Part shown: piece after piece, positions 8,525 to 18,214 of the stretch | Position numbering within the stretch: position 1 is the first letter of the stretch | Layout: the number at the start of each line of letters is the position of its first letter | Assembly: GCA_003315335.1 (NCBI GenBank) | Contig: QNRL01000015.1 | Location: 1-37,661 of the forward strand | Source of the DNA: Pseudocitrobacter faecalis | Lineage (GTDB): Bacteria > Pseudomonadota > Gammaproteobacteria > Enterobacterales > Enterobacteriaceae | DNA length: 37,661 nucleotides | Direction of reading: 5' to 3' | Translations under genes and position numbers: made by a program | The notes under the pieces: generated by a model | The model's database searches: none | The model's input: only the letters and a program-made list of their open reading frames with translations | What the model was told of the DNA's origin: nothing

Positions 8525-9898
8525 TTAAATCAAACGCTGTTTCGCATCGCTAATCGCCTGCGCCACCTGCTTCGGTGACACGCCGCCTTTCGCCGCACGT
8601 TTATCCAGGCACGATTGCAGGGACAGGATCGGATATACATCATCGCCGATCACGCTGCTGAATTTTTGCAGATCCGCCAGCGCCAGCGCTTCCAGCGGTT
8701 TGCCCTGTTTAATCGCTTCGACCACCGCTTCACCGACGATATGGTGCGCTTCACGGAATGGCACGCCTTTAGCAACCAGATAATCCGCCAGTTCTGTCGC
8801 GTTGGCGTAACCCTGCTGCGCCGCTTCCTGGCAACGCGGGCGTTTCACCTGAATGCCGTCCAGCACCAGCGCCGCCATATGCAGGCAGTCCAGCCAGGTG
8901 TCGAGCGCGTCGAACAGGCCCTCTTTGTCTTCCTGCATATCTTTGTTATACGCCAGCGGCAGACCTTTCAGCGTCATCATCATGCCGGTCAACGCGCCCT
9001 GCACGCGGCCACACTTACCGCGAATCAGCTCCAGCGCATCCGGATTTTTCTTCTGCGGCATCAGGGAAGACCCCGAGGTCACACGGTCAGACAGTTCGAC
9101 GAAATTCGCTTCGCCGGAGTTAAAGAAGATCAAATCTTCAGCAAAGCGCGATAAATGCACCATGCCGATTGAGGCATTGGACAGCAGTTCCAGCACGTGG
9201 TCGCGGTCAGAAACGCTGTCCAGACTGTTGCGCGTTGCAGAGGCAAAACCTAACCAGCCAGCCAGTTGTTCACGATCGATTTCGTAAGCCGTACCCGCCA
9301 GCGCACCGCTACCCAGCGGGCTGACATCGAGGCGTTTTACTGCATCCTGCAGACGGCTTTCATCACGCGCCAGCATTTCAACATAGGCCAGACACCAGTG
9401 AGCAAAAGTCACCGGCTGCGCACGCTGTAAGTGCGTGTAACCCGGCATCACGGCATCCTGATTCTGCTGCGCCGTTTCCACCAGCGCGCTCTGTAGCTGA
9501 CGGTTAGCCGACAGCAACTCCGCAACGGTATCTTTGCACCACAGTTTCAGATCGGTCGCCACCTGATCGTTACGGCTGCGCCCGGTATGCAATTTTTTAC
9601 CCAGTTGCCCGACTTTATCGATGAGCTTACCTTCCACCCAGCTATGGATGTCTTCGGCATCGCTTTGCAGAATTTGCTGCGGGTTCGCACGAACCTCTTC
9701 CAGCAGCACGTTCAGTGCCTCTTCCAGTTGCTGCTGCTCTTCAACTGTCAACACGCCGACCGTAACCAGCGCTTTAGACCAGGCGACAGAGCCAGTAATA
9801 TCCTGTTCCGCCAGGCGATAGTCGAAGCGCAAAGAGTCGTTGAACTGTTTGAACCGTTGATCCGCTGCCTGAGTAAAACGCCCGCCCCAAAGTGCCAT
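8525..9898 (-). CDS. argH: argininosuccinate lyase ArgH
   Basis: ArgH splits argininosuccinate into arginine and fumarate, the last step of arginine synthesis. The 457-residue protein has the same length as E. coli ArgH and very high similarity. The fumarase/aspartase superfamily signature [15 protein letters not shown] is near residue 280, carrying the flexible-loop catalytic Ser. [13 protein letters not shown] and [17 protein letters not shown] provide substrate-binding and catalytic His residues. It is the last gene of argCBH. The gap to argB is about 100 bp and contains a palindromic repeat, longer than the usual tight coupling, so some differential expression within the operon is possible. 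Confidence 0.97.
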   Translation of the reverse strand: MALWGGRFTQAADQRFKQFNDSLRFDYRLAEQDITGSVAWSKALVTVGVLTVEEQQQLEEALNVLLEEVRANPQQILQSDAEDIHSWVEGKLIDKVGQLGKKLHTGRSRNDQVATDLKLWCKDTVAELLSANRQLQSALVETAQQNQDAVMPGYTHLQRAQPVTFAHWCLAYVEMLARDESRLQDAVKRLDVSPLGSGALAGTAYEIDREQLAGWLGFASATRNSLDSVSDRDHVLELLSNASIGMVHLSRFAEDLIFFNSGEANFVELSDRVTSGSSLMPQKKNPDALELIRGKCGRVQGALTGMMMTLKGLPLAYNKDMQEDKEGLFDALDTWLDCLHMAALVLDGIQVKRPRCQEAAQQGYANATELADYLVAKGVPFREAHHIVGEAVVEAIKQGKPLEALALADLQKFSSVIGDDVYPILSLQSCLDKRAAKGGVSPKQVAQAISDAKQRLI

Positions 9899-9959
9899 AA
9901 CTCGTTTCCTTAAAATTCGTTTAATGTTGCCTGAAAGCTACCCTCACGCACCGAACAAT

Positions 9960-9993
9960 CCCCTCTCCCTGTGGGAGAGGGCTAGGGTGAGGG
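9960..9993. repeat. GC-rich intergenic palindrome (CCCTCTCCC family), argB-argH gap
   Basis: CCCCTCTCCCTGTGGGAGAG continues into GGCTAGGGTGAGGG. This is a single unit of the element found as inverted pairs at 8417-8517 and 13129-13208. It forms an internal hairpin (CCCTCTCCC with GGGAGAGGG) within the argCBH message. Confidence 0.82.
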
Positions 9994-9999
9994 AAAATA

Positions 10000-10773
10000 T
10001 TAAGCCAGAATCCGCGTGCCAATCGGCGTGCCGTTGAACAGCGCCGGCAGTTGCTCCGCATGACGCCATGATGCGATATCCACCGGGCGACCCAGCGTAC
10101 GCGCGGCATCCAGCGCCGCATTCACTTTCACAATCATGCCATCGGTAATAATGCCCTGTTCGATCAGTTGCTCTGCTTTTTCCGCCGTCATCTCGGCGAT
10201 ACGCTGACCTTTACCGTCAAGAATGCCGCTCACGTCAGAAAGCAGAATCAGATCCGCGCCCAGCGTCGACGCCAGCGCTGTAGCGGCCTGGTCGGCATTG
10301 ACGTTCATCAGCTCACCTTCAGCCGTCACGCCAATTGAACTGACAACCGGCAGGAAGCCGCCGTCCAGCAGCAGGTTAATGAGTTTTGGCGAACCCGGCA
10401 TCGCCAGGCCAACGTGGCCCAGTTCTTCATCGAGTTTGGTCACGTTGACGCTATCGCCATCGCCCAGGAACAGGCCTACAGAGGCGATATCATGTTTCTT
10501 TGCCCACGCCAGTAGCGTTTTGTTGGCCGTACCCGCCAGCGCGCCGGTGATGATGTCTATCTGGTCAGCAGGCGTCACGCGCAGGCCATTTTTCTTTTTC
10601 ACCGGCAGGTTAAGCTGCTTCATCAGCTCATCCACTACGCAGCCACCGCCGTGCACAATCACTAACGGGCGCTGATGTGACTCTCGATAATTCACCAGCG
10701 CAGTAAACAGACGCTCCAGCGCTTCTTCGCTATCCAGCAACACGCCGCCTAATTTGATAATTAATGGATTCAT
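10000..10773 (-). CDS. argB: acetylglutamate kinase ArgB
   Basis: ArgB phosphorylates N-acetylglutamate with ATP, the second step of arginine synthesis. It is an amino-acid-kinase-fold protein. The N-terminal [11 protein letters not shown] contains the conserved Lys and glycine loop, [14 protein letters not shown] follows, and the C-terminal half has [17 protein letters not shown] and the ATP-site [12 protein letters not shown]. Three in-frame starts lie close together: GTG 10782, ATG 10779 and ATG 10773. I prefer 10773 (MNPLIIK, 257 aa) because AAGG is then about 10 nt upstream; 10779 remains possible. It begins only about a dozen bases after the argC stop, indicating cotranscription and probable coupling. 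Confidence 0.96.
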   Translation of the reverse strand: MNPLIIKLGGVLLDSEEALERLFTALVNYRESHQRPLVIVHGGGCVVDELMKQLNLPVKKKNGLRVTPADQIDIITGALAGTANKTLLAWAKKHDIASVGLFLGDGDSVNVTKLDEELGHVGLAMPGSPKLINLLLDGGFLPVVSSIGVTAEGELMNVNADQAATALASTLGADLILLSDVSGILDGKGQRIAEMTAEKAEQLIEQGIITDGMIVKVNAALDAARTLGRPVDIASWRHAEQLPALFNGTPIGTRILA

Positions 10774-10785
10774 CGTCATCACACC

Positions 10786-11790
10786 TTAAAGAAGAGACTG
10801 CGTCTCGACGAAGCCGAAACGAATATTAGCGCACTGTATAGCCTGCGCCGCGGCGCCTTTTAACAGGTTATCTTCCGCGGCCACCACAATCAGGTGCTGG
10901 TCCTGCACGGCAAAACCGATATCGCAGAACGGTAAACCGACCACGTTTTTCAGCGCCGGAACGCCTTTGTCATAGAGACGCACCAGCGGTTTGTGGGCAT
11001 ACGCCTGCTGGAAGGTCGCCGCCACCTGGTCTGCATTCACGCCCGGTTTCAGGCGGCAGGTGATGGTTTCGAGGATGCCACGTTTAAAGTTACCCAGGTG
11101 CGGGGTAAAAATCACCTGCGCCCCCAGGTGGGTTGAAATTTCCGGATGATGGCGATGGTTAAACACGCCATACGGTTGCAGGCTCACCTCACAGAAACTG
11201 TTAGAGAGCGCCGCTTTACGCCCGGCACCGCTCACGCCACTGGTGGCGTCGATCACTGGCCATTGAGTGAGATCCAGCAGATCGGCATCAATCAGCGGTT
11301 TAAGCGAGAGCTGCGCCGCCGTCGGGTAGCAACCCGGCACGGCGATCAGGTTGGTCTCTTTCAGCGCGTCGCCGCACCACTCGGCGAGGCCATACACCGC
11401 CTGCTCAAGTAATTCAGGATGCTGATGGGTGAAGCCGTAATATTTTTCGTAGAAAGGCGCGTTGTTCACGCGAAACGCTCCGGAGAGGTCAAACACCACG
11501 CAACCAGCGTCCAGAAACTGCGGTGCCAGGTCGTGGCTGACTTCGTGCGCAGTGGCGAGGAAAACCACATCCACACCGGCGCTGAATTCACTGATATCCG
11601 ACATCGGCTGCAATGGCAAATCCACAATGCCCTTCAGCTGAGGATGCAGGTCAGAGATTAACTTTCCTGCATCATTGCTTTGCGCTGAGACCGTCAAAGC
11701 GGTTATGTTCATATGCGGATGGCGATTTACATAGGTCACAAGCTCTGCGCCAGCATACCCACTGGCACCTACAATCAGCGTATTCAACAT
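10786..11790 (-). CDS. argC: N-acetyl-gamma-glutamyl-phosphate reductase ArgC
   Basis: ArgC reduces N-acetylglutamyl phosphate to the semialdehyde using NADPH, the third arginine-pathway step. The 334-residue length matches E. coli. The Rossmann motif [10 protein letters not shown] is at residues 8-17, and the catalytic cysteine is C154 in VPGCYPTAA, with the His of the HRHHPEIS segment contributing to catalysis. It is the first gene of the argCBH arm and is transcribed from the bipolar control region shared with argE. Confidence 0.97.
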   Translation of the reverse strand: MLNTLIVGASGYAGAELVTYVNRHPHMNITALTVSAQSNDAGKLISDLHPQLKGIVDLPLQPMSDISEFSAGVDVVFLATAHEVSHDLAPQFLDAGCVVFDLSGAFRVNNAPFYEKYYGFTHQHPELLEQAVYGLAEWCGDALKETNLIAVPGCYPTAAQLSLKPLIDADLLDLTQWPVIDATSGVSGAGRKAALSNSFCEVSLQPYGVFNHRHHPEISTHLGAQVIFTPHLGNFKRGILETITCRLKPGVNADQVAATFQQAYAHKPLVRLYDKGVPALKNVVGLPFCDIGFAVQDQHLIVVAAEDNLLKGAAAQAIQCANIRFGFVETQSLL

Positions 11791-11906
11791 CGGGGCTGTT
11801 CACCTTCTTACGTCATATGTCTGGGAAGAATGCTTATCTTCCTCACCCTGTTGAGCGTCTTTTGCCTTTTACCTTATGGTTTAAGGGTTTTCTAATGCTC
11901 AACGAT

Positions 11907-11945
11907 ATTGTATTTTTATTCATAAATATTGCATGAATATTGATA
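11907..11945. promoter_or_regulatory. double ARG box (ArgR operator) of the bipolar argE-argCBH region
   Basis: Two 18-bp ARG boxes are separated by exactly 3 bp, the spacing ArgR hexamers need. Box 1 is 11907-11924 (core TGTATTTTTATTCA, one mismatch to TGAATWWWWATTCA). Box 2 is 11928-11945 (core TGCATGAATATTGA). They overlap the face-to-face promoters; a minus-strand -10 such as TACAAT for argC lies inside box 1. Arginine-bound ArgR should repress both arms together. Confidence 0.92.
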
Positions 11946-11971
11946 CTATCACGACCTGAGGTGTGTCAACA

Positions 11972-13123
11972 ATGAAAAACAATTTACCGCCATTTATCGA
12001 GATTTACCGTGCATTGATCGCCACACCTTCCATCAGCGCGACCGAAGAAGCGCTTGATCAAAGTAATGCGTCTTTAATCACTCTGCTCGGCGACTGGTTT
12101 GCCTCGTTAGGCTTTAACGTTGAGATCCAACCGGTTCCTGGCACACGCAATAAATTCAATATGCTGGCCAGCACCGGAAACGGAGCAGGCGGCCTGCTGC
12201 TTGCCGGTCACACGGATACCGTGCCGTTCGACGATGGCCGCTGGACGCGCGATCCCTTCACCCTGACCGAGCATGAAAACAAACTCTACGGCCTGGGCAC
12301 CGCTGACATGAAAGGCTTCTTCGCCTTCATCCTCGATGCGCTGCGCGATGTGGACGTATCAACGCTGAAAAAGCCGCTCTACATTCTGGCGACCGCCGAT
12401 GAAGAGACCAGTATGGCTGGCGCGCGCTACTTTGCCGAAACCACTGCTCTGCGCCCGGACTGTGCCATCATTGGCGAGCCAACGTCATTACAGCCTGTGC
12501 GCGCACATAAAGGCCACATCTCCAGCGCCATTCGCGTAATGGGGCAGTCAGGCCACTCCAGCGACCCGGCGCGCGGCGTCAACGCCATTGAAATCATGCA
12601 TGACGCGATTGGCCGCGTGATGCAACTGCGGGACGCACTGAAAGAGCGCTATCACTACGAGGCGTTTACCGTGCCTTACCCGACGCTCAACCTCGGTGCC
12701 ATTCACGGCGGCGATGCATCGAACCGTATCTGCGCCTGCTGTGAACTGCATATGGATATTCGCCCGTTGCCGGGCATGACGTTGAACGATCTCAATGGGT
12801 TGCTGGATGAAGCGCTGGAACCGGTGAGCGCTCAGTGGCCTGGCCGATTGACCGTCTCAGAACTGCATCCGCCGATCCCGGGTTACGAATGCCCGCCAGA
12901 CCACCAGTTAGTTCAGGTCGTCGAAAAACTGCTCGGTGCACAAACCGAGGTGGTGAACTACTGTACCGAAGCACCGTTCATTCAAACGTTGTGCCCGACG
13001 CTGGTACTCGGGCCAGGCTCTATCAATCAGGCCCACCAGCCGGATGAATATCTGGAAACGCGCTTTATTAAGCCGACGCGCGAATTGATTACCCAGGTTG
13101 TGCATCACTTCTGCTGGCATTGA
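11972..13123 (+). CDS. argE: acetylornithine deacetylase ArgE
   Basis: ArgE hydrolyses N-acetylornithine to ornithine and acetate and is a cytoplasmic M20-family di-zinc enzyme. The metal and catalytic residues are visible: H80 and D82 in [12 protein letters not shown]112 in GTADMKG, and E144/E145 in TADEETS. The later zinc-binding His is in the [17 protein letters not shown]...AHQPDEY region. The ATG at 11972 gives the family length of 383 and matches the E. coli N-terminus ([20 protein letters not shown]); the earlier in-frame GTG at 11963 overlaps the TGAGGTG ribosome-binding site and is rejected. It is divergent from argCBH. Confidence 0.97.
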   Translation: MKNNLPPFIEIYRALIATPSISATEEALDQSNASLITLLGDWFASLGFNVEIQPVPGTRNKFNMLASTGNGAGGLLLAGHTDTVPFDDGRWTRDPFTLTEHENKLYGLGTADMKGFFAFILDALRDVDVSTLKKPLYILATADEETSMAGARYFAETTALRPDCAIIGEPTSLQPVRAHKGHISSAIRVMGQSGHSSDPARGVNAIEIMHDAIGRVMQLRDALKERYHYEAFTVPYPTLNLGAIHGGDASNRICACCELHMDIRPLPGMTLNDLNGLLDEALEPVSAQWPGRLTVSELHPPIPGYECPPDHQLVQVVEKLLGAQTEVVNYCTEAPFIQTLCPTLVLGPGSINQAHQPDEYLETRFIKPTRELITQVVHHFCWH

Positions 13124-13128
13124 TATGT

Positions 13129-13208
13129 CCCCTCACCTTAATCCTCTCCCTCAAGGGAGAGAGACCCGATTTTCTCCCTCTCCCTGTGGGAGAGGGCCGG
13201 GGTGAGGG
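13129..13208. repeat. inverted pair of GC-rich intergenic palindromes (CCCTCTCCC family), argE-ppc gap
   Basis: The unit at 13129-13162 (CCCCTCACCTTAATCCTCTC onward) faces an inverted unit at 13173-13208 ending GGCCGGGGTGAGGG. It has the same design as the pair next to argH. It starts 6 bp after the argE stop and could act as its terminator or mRNA-end stabiliser, which is inference. Confidence 0.82.
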
Positions 13209-13250
13209 CATCTGCGCCCCCTATTTCCATAAGCATTACTTATCTGACAC

Positions 13251-13316
13251 GATGCGAATTAAATTTCGTAAATTGCCGCGATTTACTCGATTGCTGAAGC
13301 GATTTCGCAGCAATTG
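13251..13316 (+). CDS. possible 21-residue highly basic peptide upstream of ppc
   Basis: ATG at 13254 minus one codon register gives a short frame, MRIKFRKLPRFTRLLKRFRS plus N and a TGA stop that falls inside the ppc -35. Nine of 21 residues are Lys or Arg, alternating with hydrophobics, as in an amphipathic cationic helix. I see no strong Shine-Dalgarno (CTTATCTGACACG precedes it). It could be a real small protein, a leader peptide, or chance; I do not recognise it. The exact start is between 13251 and 13254. Confidence 0.25.
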
Positions 13317-13344
13317 ACGTGGGGGTTTTTACGTGGCTTTATAA
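13314..13344 (+). promoter_or_regulatory. ppc promoter
   Basis: TTGACG (13314-13319) and TTTATA (13338-13343) are 18 bp apart, or 19 bp if TTATAA is used. Transcription would start near 13351, leaving a leader of about 70 nt before the ppc ATG. A six-bp inverted repeat TTGCTG / CAGCAA lies just upstream (about 13291-13313). Confidence 0.6.
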
Positions 13345-13423
13345 AGGAGGTTGCTTATCCTGGCTTTGCGTTCCGAAGCCTGGGGTATAACAAAATAAAA
13401 TGAGATGGGGTGTCTGGGTTAAC

Positions 13424-16075
13424 ATGAACGAACAATATTCCGCGTTGCGTAGTAATGTCAGTATGCTCGGTAAAGTGCTAGGCGATACCATCAGGGATGC
13501 GCTTGGTGAGAACATTCTTGACCGTGTAGAAACTATCCGTAAATTGTCGAAATCCTCGCGTGCTGGCAACGAAGCCGACCGTCAGGAGCTGCTGACAACG
13601 CTGCAAAACCTCTCCAATGATGAACTGCTGCCGGTGGCACGAGCCTTCAGCCAGTTTCTGAACCTGGCGAATACCGCCGAGCAATATCACAGCATCTCGC
13701 CGAAAGGCGAAGCCGCGAGCAACCCGGAAGTGATTGCGCGTACGCTGCGTAAACTCAAAGACCAACCCAATCTCACCGAAGCCACCATTAAAAAAGCCGT
13801 CGAATCGCTGTCGCTGGAGCTGGTTCTGACCGCGCACCCGACCGAAATCACGCGCCGCACGCTGATCCACAAAATGGGCGAAATCAACGGCTGCCTGAAG
13901 CAACTGGATAACAAAGATATCGCCGACTACGAGCGTAACCAGTTGATGCGCCGCCTGCGTCAGCTGATTGCTCAGTCCTGGCACACGGATGAAATCCGTA
14001 AGCACCGCCCAAGCCCGGTGGATGAAGCCAAATGGGGCTTCGCCGTGGTGGAAAACAGCCTGTGGGAAGGCGTGCCCAATTACCTCCGCGAGCTTAACGA
14101 ACAGCTTGAAGAGAATCTGAACTACCGCCTGCCGGTCGACTTCGTGCCCGTTCGCTTTACCTCCTGGATGGGCGGCGACCGTGACGGCAACCCGAACGTT
14201 ACCGCTGAAATTACCCGTCACGTCCTGCTGCTGAGCCGCTGGAAAGCGACCGACCTGTTCCTGAAAGATATTCAGTTGCTGATCTCCGAACTGTCGATGG
14301 TCGAGTGCACCGACGAGCTGCGCGCCCTGGTAGGCGAAGAAGGCGCTCAGGAGCCGTACCGCTATCTGCTGAAAAACATTCGCAGCCAGTTAATGGCCAC
14401 CCAATCCTGGCTGGAAGCGCGCCTGAAAGGCCAGCGTCTGCCGAAACCGGCGGGTTTAATCAGCCAGAACGAACAACTGTGGGATCCGCTTTACGCCTGC
14501 TATAAATCCCTGCAAGCCTGTGGAATGGGCATTATCGCCAACGGCGAACTGCTCGACACCCTGCGCCGCGTGAAGTGTTTTGGCGTACCGCTGGTACGTA
14601 TTGACGTCCGTCAGGAGAGCACTCGCCACACTGAAGCGCTCGGCGAGCTGACTCGTTATCTCGGTATCGGCGACTATGAAAGCTGGTCAGAAGCCGACAA
14701 ACAGGCGTTCCTGATCCGTGAACTGAATTCCAAGCGCCCGCTGCTGCCGCGTAGCTGGGAGCCAAGCAACGAAACACGCGAAGTCCTCAATACCTGTAAA
14801 GCGATTGTCGATGCGCCGGTTGGCTCGGTCGCCGCCTATGTCATCTCAATGGCGAAAACGCCGTCCGACGTGCTGGCCGTGCATCTTCTGCTCAAAGAAG
14901 CGGGTATTACCTTCGCGCTGCCAGTGGCGCCGCTGTTTGAAACCCTTGATGATCTGAACAACTCGAACGATGTCATGACCCAGTTGCTGAATATCGACTG
15001 GTATCGCGGCTTTATTCAGGGCAAACAGATGGTGATGATTGGCTATTCCGACTCCGCGAAAGACGCGGGCGTCATGGCCGCATCCTGGGCGCAGTACCAG
15101 GCACAGGACGCGCTGATCAAAACCTGCGAAAAAGCCGGTATCGAACTCACCCTGTTCCACGGTCGCGGCGGCTCGATTGGCCGTGGCGGCGCGCCAGCCC
15201 ATGCGGCACTGCTCTCTCAACCGCCGGGAAGCTTAAAAGGCGGCCTGCGCGTGACCGAACAAGGCGAGATGATTCGCTTCAAATACGGCCTGCCGGAAGT
15301 CACCGTCAGCAGCCTGTCGCTGTATACCAGTGCGATTCTGGAAGCGAACCTGTTACCGCCGCCGGAGCCGAAAGAGGAGTGGCGCGGCATCATGGACGAG
15401 CTGTCCGATATCTCCTGCGAGATGTACCGCGGCTACGTGCGTGAAAACAAAGATTTCGTGCCTTACTTCCGCTCCGCGACGCCGGAACAGGAACTGGGCA
15501 AACTGCCGCTCGGTTCACGTCCGGCAAAACGTCGCCCAACCGGCGGTGTGGAATCCCTGCGTGCCATTCCGTGGATCTTCGCCTGGACGCAGAACCGCCT
15601 GATGCTGCCCGCCTGGCTGGGCGCGGGTGCGGCGCTGCAAAAAGTGGTGGAAGATGGCAAACAGAGCCAGCTTGAAGCCATGTGTCGCGACTGGCCGTTC
15701 TTCTCCACCCGTCTGGGTATGCTGGAAATGGTGTTCGCAAAAGCGGATCTCTGGCTGGCGGAATACTACGATCAGCGTCTGGTGAAAAAGGAGCTGTGGG
15801 GTCTCGGTGAAGAACTCCGCACCTTGCTGGAAGCCGATATCAAAGTGGTGCTGGCGATTGCCAACGACGCGCATTTGATGGCCGACCTGCCGTGGATCGC
15901 CGAGTCTATTCAGCTGCGTAACATCTATACCGACCCGCTAAACGTACTCCAGGCCGAGCTGCTGCACCGTTCACGTCTGGCGGAAGAAGAAGGCAAAGAG
16001 CCGGATCCTAACGTTGAGCAGGCGCTGATGGTGACTATCGCAGGCGTTGCAGCAGGTATGCGTAACACCGGCTAA
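13424..16075 (+). CDS. ppc: phosphoenolpyruvate carboxylase Ppc
   Basis: Ppc carboxylates phosphoenolpyruvate to oxaloacetate, refilling the TCA cycle; in E. coli it is activated by acetyl-CoA and inhibited by aspartate. The ATG at 13424 ([11 protein letters not shown]) gives 883 residues, the same as E. coli; an upstream in-frame ATG at 13400 adds eight unconserved residues and is rejected. Motifs visible are [13 protein letters not shown] (catalytic His near residue 138), [16 protein letters not shown], the site-2 signature [18 protein letters not shown], the glycine loop [14 protein letters not shown], and the conserved C-terminus MRNTG. It is monocistronic, with a likely terminator after it. 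Confidence 0.97.
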   Translation: MNEQYSALRSNVSMLGKVLGDTIRDALGENILDRVETIRKLSKSSRAGNEADRQELLTTLQNLSNDELLPVARAFSQFLNLANTAEQYHSISPKGEAASNPEVIARTLRKLKDQPNLTEATIKKAVESLSLELVLTAHPTEITRRTLIHKMGEINGCLKQLDNKDIADYERNQLMRRLRQLIAQSWHTDEIRKHRPSPVDEAKWGFAVVENSLWEGVPNYLRELNEQLEENLNYRLPVDFVPVRFTSWMGGDRDGNPNVTAEITRHVLLLSRWKATDLFLKDIQLLISELSMVECTDELRALVGEEGAQEPYRYLLKNIRSQLMATQSWLEARLKGQRLPKPAGLISQNEQLWDPLYACYKSLQACGMGIIANGELLDTLRRVKCFGVPLVRIDVRQESTRHTEALGELTRYLGIGDYESWSEADKQAFLIRELNSKRPLLPRSWEPSNETREVLNTCKAIVDAPVGSVAAYVISMAKTPSDVLAVHLLLKEAGITFALPVAPLFETLDDLNNSNDVMTQLLNIDWYRGFIQGKQMVMIGYSDSAKDAGVMAASWAQYQAQDALIKTCEKAGIELTLFHGRGGSIGRGGAPAHAALLSQPPGSLKGGLRVTEQGEMIRFKYGLPEVTVSSLSLYTSAILEANLLPPPEPKEEWRGIMDELSDISCEMYRGYVRENKDFVPYFRSATPEQELGKLPLGSRPAKRRPTGGVESLRAIPWIFAWTQNRLMLPAWLGAGAALQKVVEDGKQSQLEAMCRDWPFFSTRLGMLEMVFAKADLWLAEYYDQRLVKKELWGLGEELRTLLEADIKVVLAIANDAHLMADLPWIAESIQLRNIYTDPLNVLQAELLHRSRLAEEEGKEPDPNVEQALMVTIAGVAAGMRNTG

Positions 16076-16103
16076 TCAATTTAAGTTAAGTCTCAACGAA
16101 ATA

Positions 16104-16143
16104 AGTGCGCTGGCTCACACCGAGTTAAGCGCATTTATTTTTT
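16104..16143 (+). terminator. probable ppc terminator
   Basis: AAGTGCGC and GCGCATTT (G-T pairs included) can form a stem around TGGCTCACACCGAGTTAA, followed by ATTTTTTAG. The loop is long and the T tract interrupted, so efficiency is uncertain. Confidence 0.5.
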
Positions 16144-16235
16144 AGTTTCACCGCAAAACCTTTTCATCTTCGCCCTGTCTACCCATTTGCTAAACGTGAT
16201 TTTTTACTGCCGCAACAATAACTGCTGGAGTGCAC

Positions 16236-16252
16236 CTTAAGGTTCACTTAAT
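16236..16252 (+). promoter_or_regulatory. PmrA (BasR) box upstream of cptA
   Basis: CTTAAG-GTTCA-CTTAAT is a direct repeat of the PmrA half-site YTTAAK with the exact 5-bp spacer. It lies 47 bp before the cptA start. cptA is a known PmrA-regulated gene in Salmonella, so induction by low Mg2+, Fe3+ or mild acid through PmrAB is likely. Confidence 0.75.
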
Positions 16253-16298
16253 AAAATATTGTTACGGTTGGCGCCACGAATTCTGACAGGCTTAATTT

Positions 16299-18032
16299 AT
16301 GCTCTCCACTACTACCCCGGCTGAAACTAAGTTTAGCTGGAAGGCCCTTGGTTGGGCGCTGCTCTACTTTTGGTTTTTCTCCACCCTGCTGCAGGCCATT
16401 ATCCTTTTAACCGGCTATAGCGGTACGAACGGATTTCGTGACTCTCTCTTATTCAGCTCGCTGTGGCTGATCCCTATTTTTCTGTTCCCAGGTAAAACAC
16501 GCATCATTGCCGCCGTTATTGGGATAGTGCTGTGGGCGGCCTCGCTGGCGACGCTGTGCTACTTCGTCATCTACGGGCAGGAATTCTCGCAAAGCGTGCT
16601 GTTCATTATGTTCGAATCGAACGCCAATGAAGCCAGCGAATACATGAGCCAGTATTTCAGTCTGAAGATTGTTCTGACGGCGGTGGCGTATACCGCGGTG
16701 GCGATTTTCCTGTGGTCGAGACTGAAGCCTGTTTATATCCCGCACCTCAGCCGCTGGCTGATTTCTTTTGCGCTGCTGTATGGGTTAATTCTTAATCCTA
16801 TTGTGGCTGGAAGCGTTGTCGGTGATAAACCGCTGGAAAAAACGCTGAACGGTATGGCTTCCCGCATGGAGCCCGCCGCACCGTGGCAGTTTATTACTGG
16901 CTACTATCAATATCGCCAGCAATTAAACAGCCTGAACAAACTGTTAAACGCGAATAACGCATTACCGCCGCTGGCGAATTTGAAAGACAGCTCCGGCGAT
17001 GCGCCGCGCACGCTGGTGCTGGTGATTGGTGAATCGACCCAACGTGGCCGTATGAGCCTGTATGGCTACCCGCGTGAAACCACGCCGGAACTCGATGCCC
17101 TGCATAAGAACGACAAGAACCTGACCGTCTTCAACGATGTCGTCACGTCTCGCCCTTACACCATCGAAATCCTGCAACAGGCGCTGACCTTTGCGAACGA
17201 GAAAAACCCGGACCTCTACCTGACTAAACCGTCATTAATGAACATGATGAAGCAGGCGGGGTACAAAACGTTCTGGATAACTAACCAGCAGACGATGACT
17301 GAACGTAACACCATGCTGACGGTGTTCTCGAAGCAAACGGACAAACAGTTCTATATGAACCAGCAGCGTACGCAGAGCGCACGTGAATACGACACCAACG
17401 TGCTGGCCCCCTTTAAAGAAGTGATGGCTGACCCGGCACCGAAGAAATTGATCATCGTTCACCTGCTGGGTACGCATATCAAATATGAGTATCGCTACCC
17501 GGAGAAATGGGGCAAGTTTGACGGCAAAACCGACCACCTGCCAGCTGGCTTATCGCAGGAACAGCAGGACGAATACAACGCCTACGATAACGCGAACCTG
17601 TACAACGACCACGTAGTCGCCAGCCTGATCAACGAGTACAAAGCGACGAACCCGAACGGATTCCTGCTCTACTTCTCCGATCACGGTGAAGAAGTGTATG
17701 ACACGCCACCACATAACATTCAGGGACGTAATGAGCTAGCGCCGACGCGTCACATGTACACCGTACCGTTTATGCTGTGGACGTCTGATAAATGGCAAGC
17801 GGCGCATCCGCGTGATTTCTCACAGGACGTTAACCGCAAGTACAGCAGTTCAGAGTTGATTCATACCTGGTCAGACTTAGCCGGGCTGAGTTATGACGGC
17901 TATGACGCGACGCGTTCCATCACCAGCCCGCAGTTCACACCAATGACGCGCTGGATTGGCAACCCGTACAAGAAAAACGGCTTAAAAGATTACGATTCAC
18001 TGCCTTACGGAGAGCTCCAGGGTAATCAGTGA
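16299..18032 (+). CDS. cptA: LPS-core phosphoethanolamine transferase CptA (EptC/YijP)
   Basis: CptA transfers phosphoethanolamine from phosphatidylethanolamine to a heptose phosphate of the LPS core on the periplasmic face of the inner membrane, lowering surface charge. The 577-residue protein matches E. coli YijP/EptC in length and sequence. Five hydrophobic segments occupy about residues 15-165 (ALLYFWFFSTLLQAIILLTG first). The periplasmic alkaline-phosphatase-fold domain follows, with VLVIGESTQRGRMSLYGYPR (metal-binding Glu), the likely nucleophile Thr in VVTSRPYTIE, LLGTH, and the metal-binding FSDHGEEVYD. A PmrA box precedes it, and REP elements and a strong terminator follow. Confidence 0.95.
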   Translation: MLSTTTPAETKFSWKALGWALLYFWFFSTLLQAIILLTGYSGTNGFRDSLLFSSLWLIPIFLFPGKTRIIAAVIGIVLWAASLATLCYFVIYGQEFSQSVLFIMFESNANEASEYMSQYFSLKIVLTAVAYTAVAIFLWSRLKPVYIPHLSRWLISFALLYGLILNPIVAGSVVGDKPLEKTLNGMASRMEPAAPWQFITGYYQYRQQLNSLNKLLNANNALPPLANLKDSSGDAPRTLVLVIGESTQRGRMSLYGYPRETTPELDALHKNDKNLTVFNDVVTSRPYTIEILQQALTFANEKNPDLYLTKPSLMNMMKQAGYKTFWITNQQTMTERNTMLTVFSKQTDKQFYMNQQRTQSAREYDTNVLAPFKEVMADPAPKKLIIVHLLGTHIKYEYRYPEKWGKFDGKTDHLPAGLSQEQQDEYNAYDNANLYNDHVVASLINEYKATNPNGFLLYFSDHGEEVYDTPPHNIQGRNELAPTRHMYTVPFMLWTSDKWQAAHPRDFSQDVNRKYSSSELIHTWSDLAGLSYDGYDATRSITSPQFTPMTRWIGNPYKKNGLKDYDSLPYGELQGNQ

Positions 18033-18036
18033 GAAT

Positions 18037-18108
18037 TGCCTGATGCGCTCCGCTTATCAGGCCTACAGGTTTTCTGCAAGATATTGAATGTAGGCCGCAT
18101 CCGGCAAA
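18037..18108. repeat. BIME/REP pair after cptA
   Basis: TGCCTGATGCGCTCCGCTTA with TCAGGCCTACA is followed, about 20 bp on, by the inverse TGTAGGCCGCATCCGGCA. These are two REP/PU units in opposite orientation, a classic BIME. Confidence 0.85.
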
Positions 18109-18137
18109 ACAAAGCGCACGTTGTCTGCAATCTTTGA

Positions 18138-18168
18138 GGCCGCTCCATTCAGGAGTGGCCTTTTTTTT
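18138..18168 (+). terminator. rho-independent terminator downstream of cptA
   Basis: GGCCGCTCC, loop ATTC and GGAGTGGCC form a nine-pair stem (one G-T), followed by eight T residues. Confidence 0.9.
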
Positions 18169-18214
18169 CGCATCCCGTTAATGTTGCGAGCAATGCAACA
18201 GAGAAGGGATCGCT

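Noticed and set aside
13129-13208. CRISPR-like repeats in the arginine cluster
   Set aside because: The units are inverted palindromes in separate gaps, without regular spacers or cas genes.
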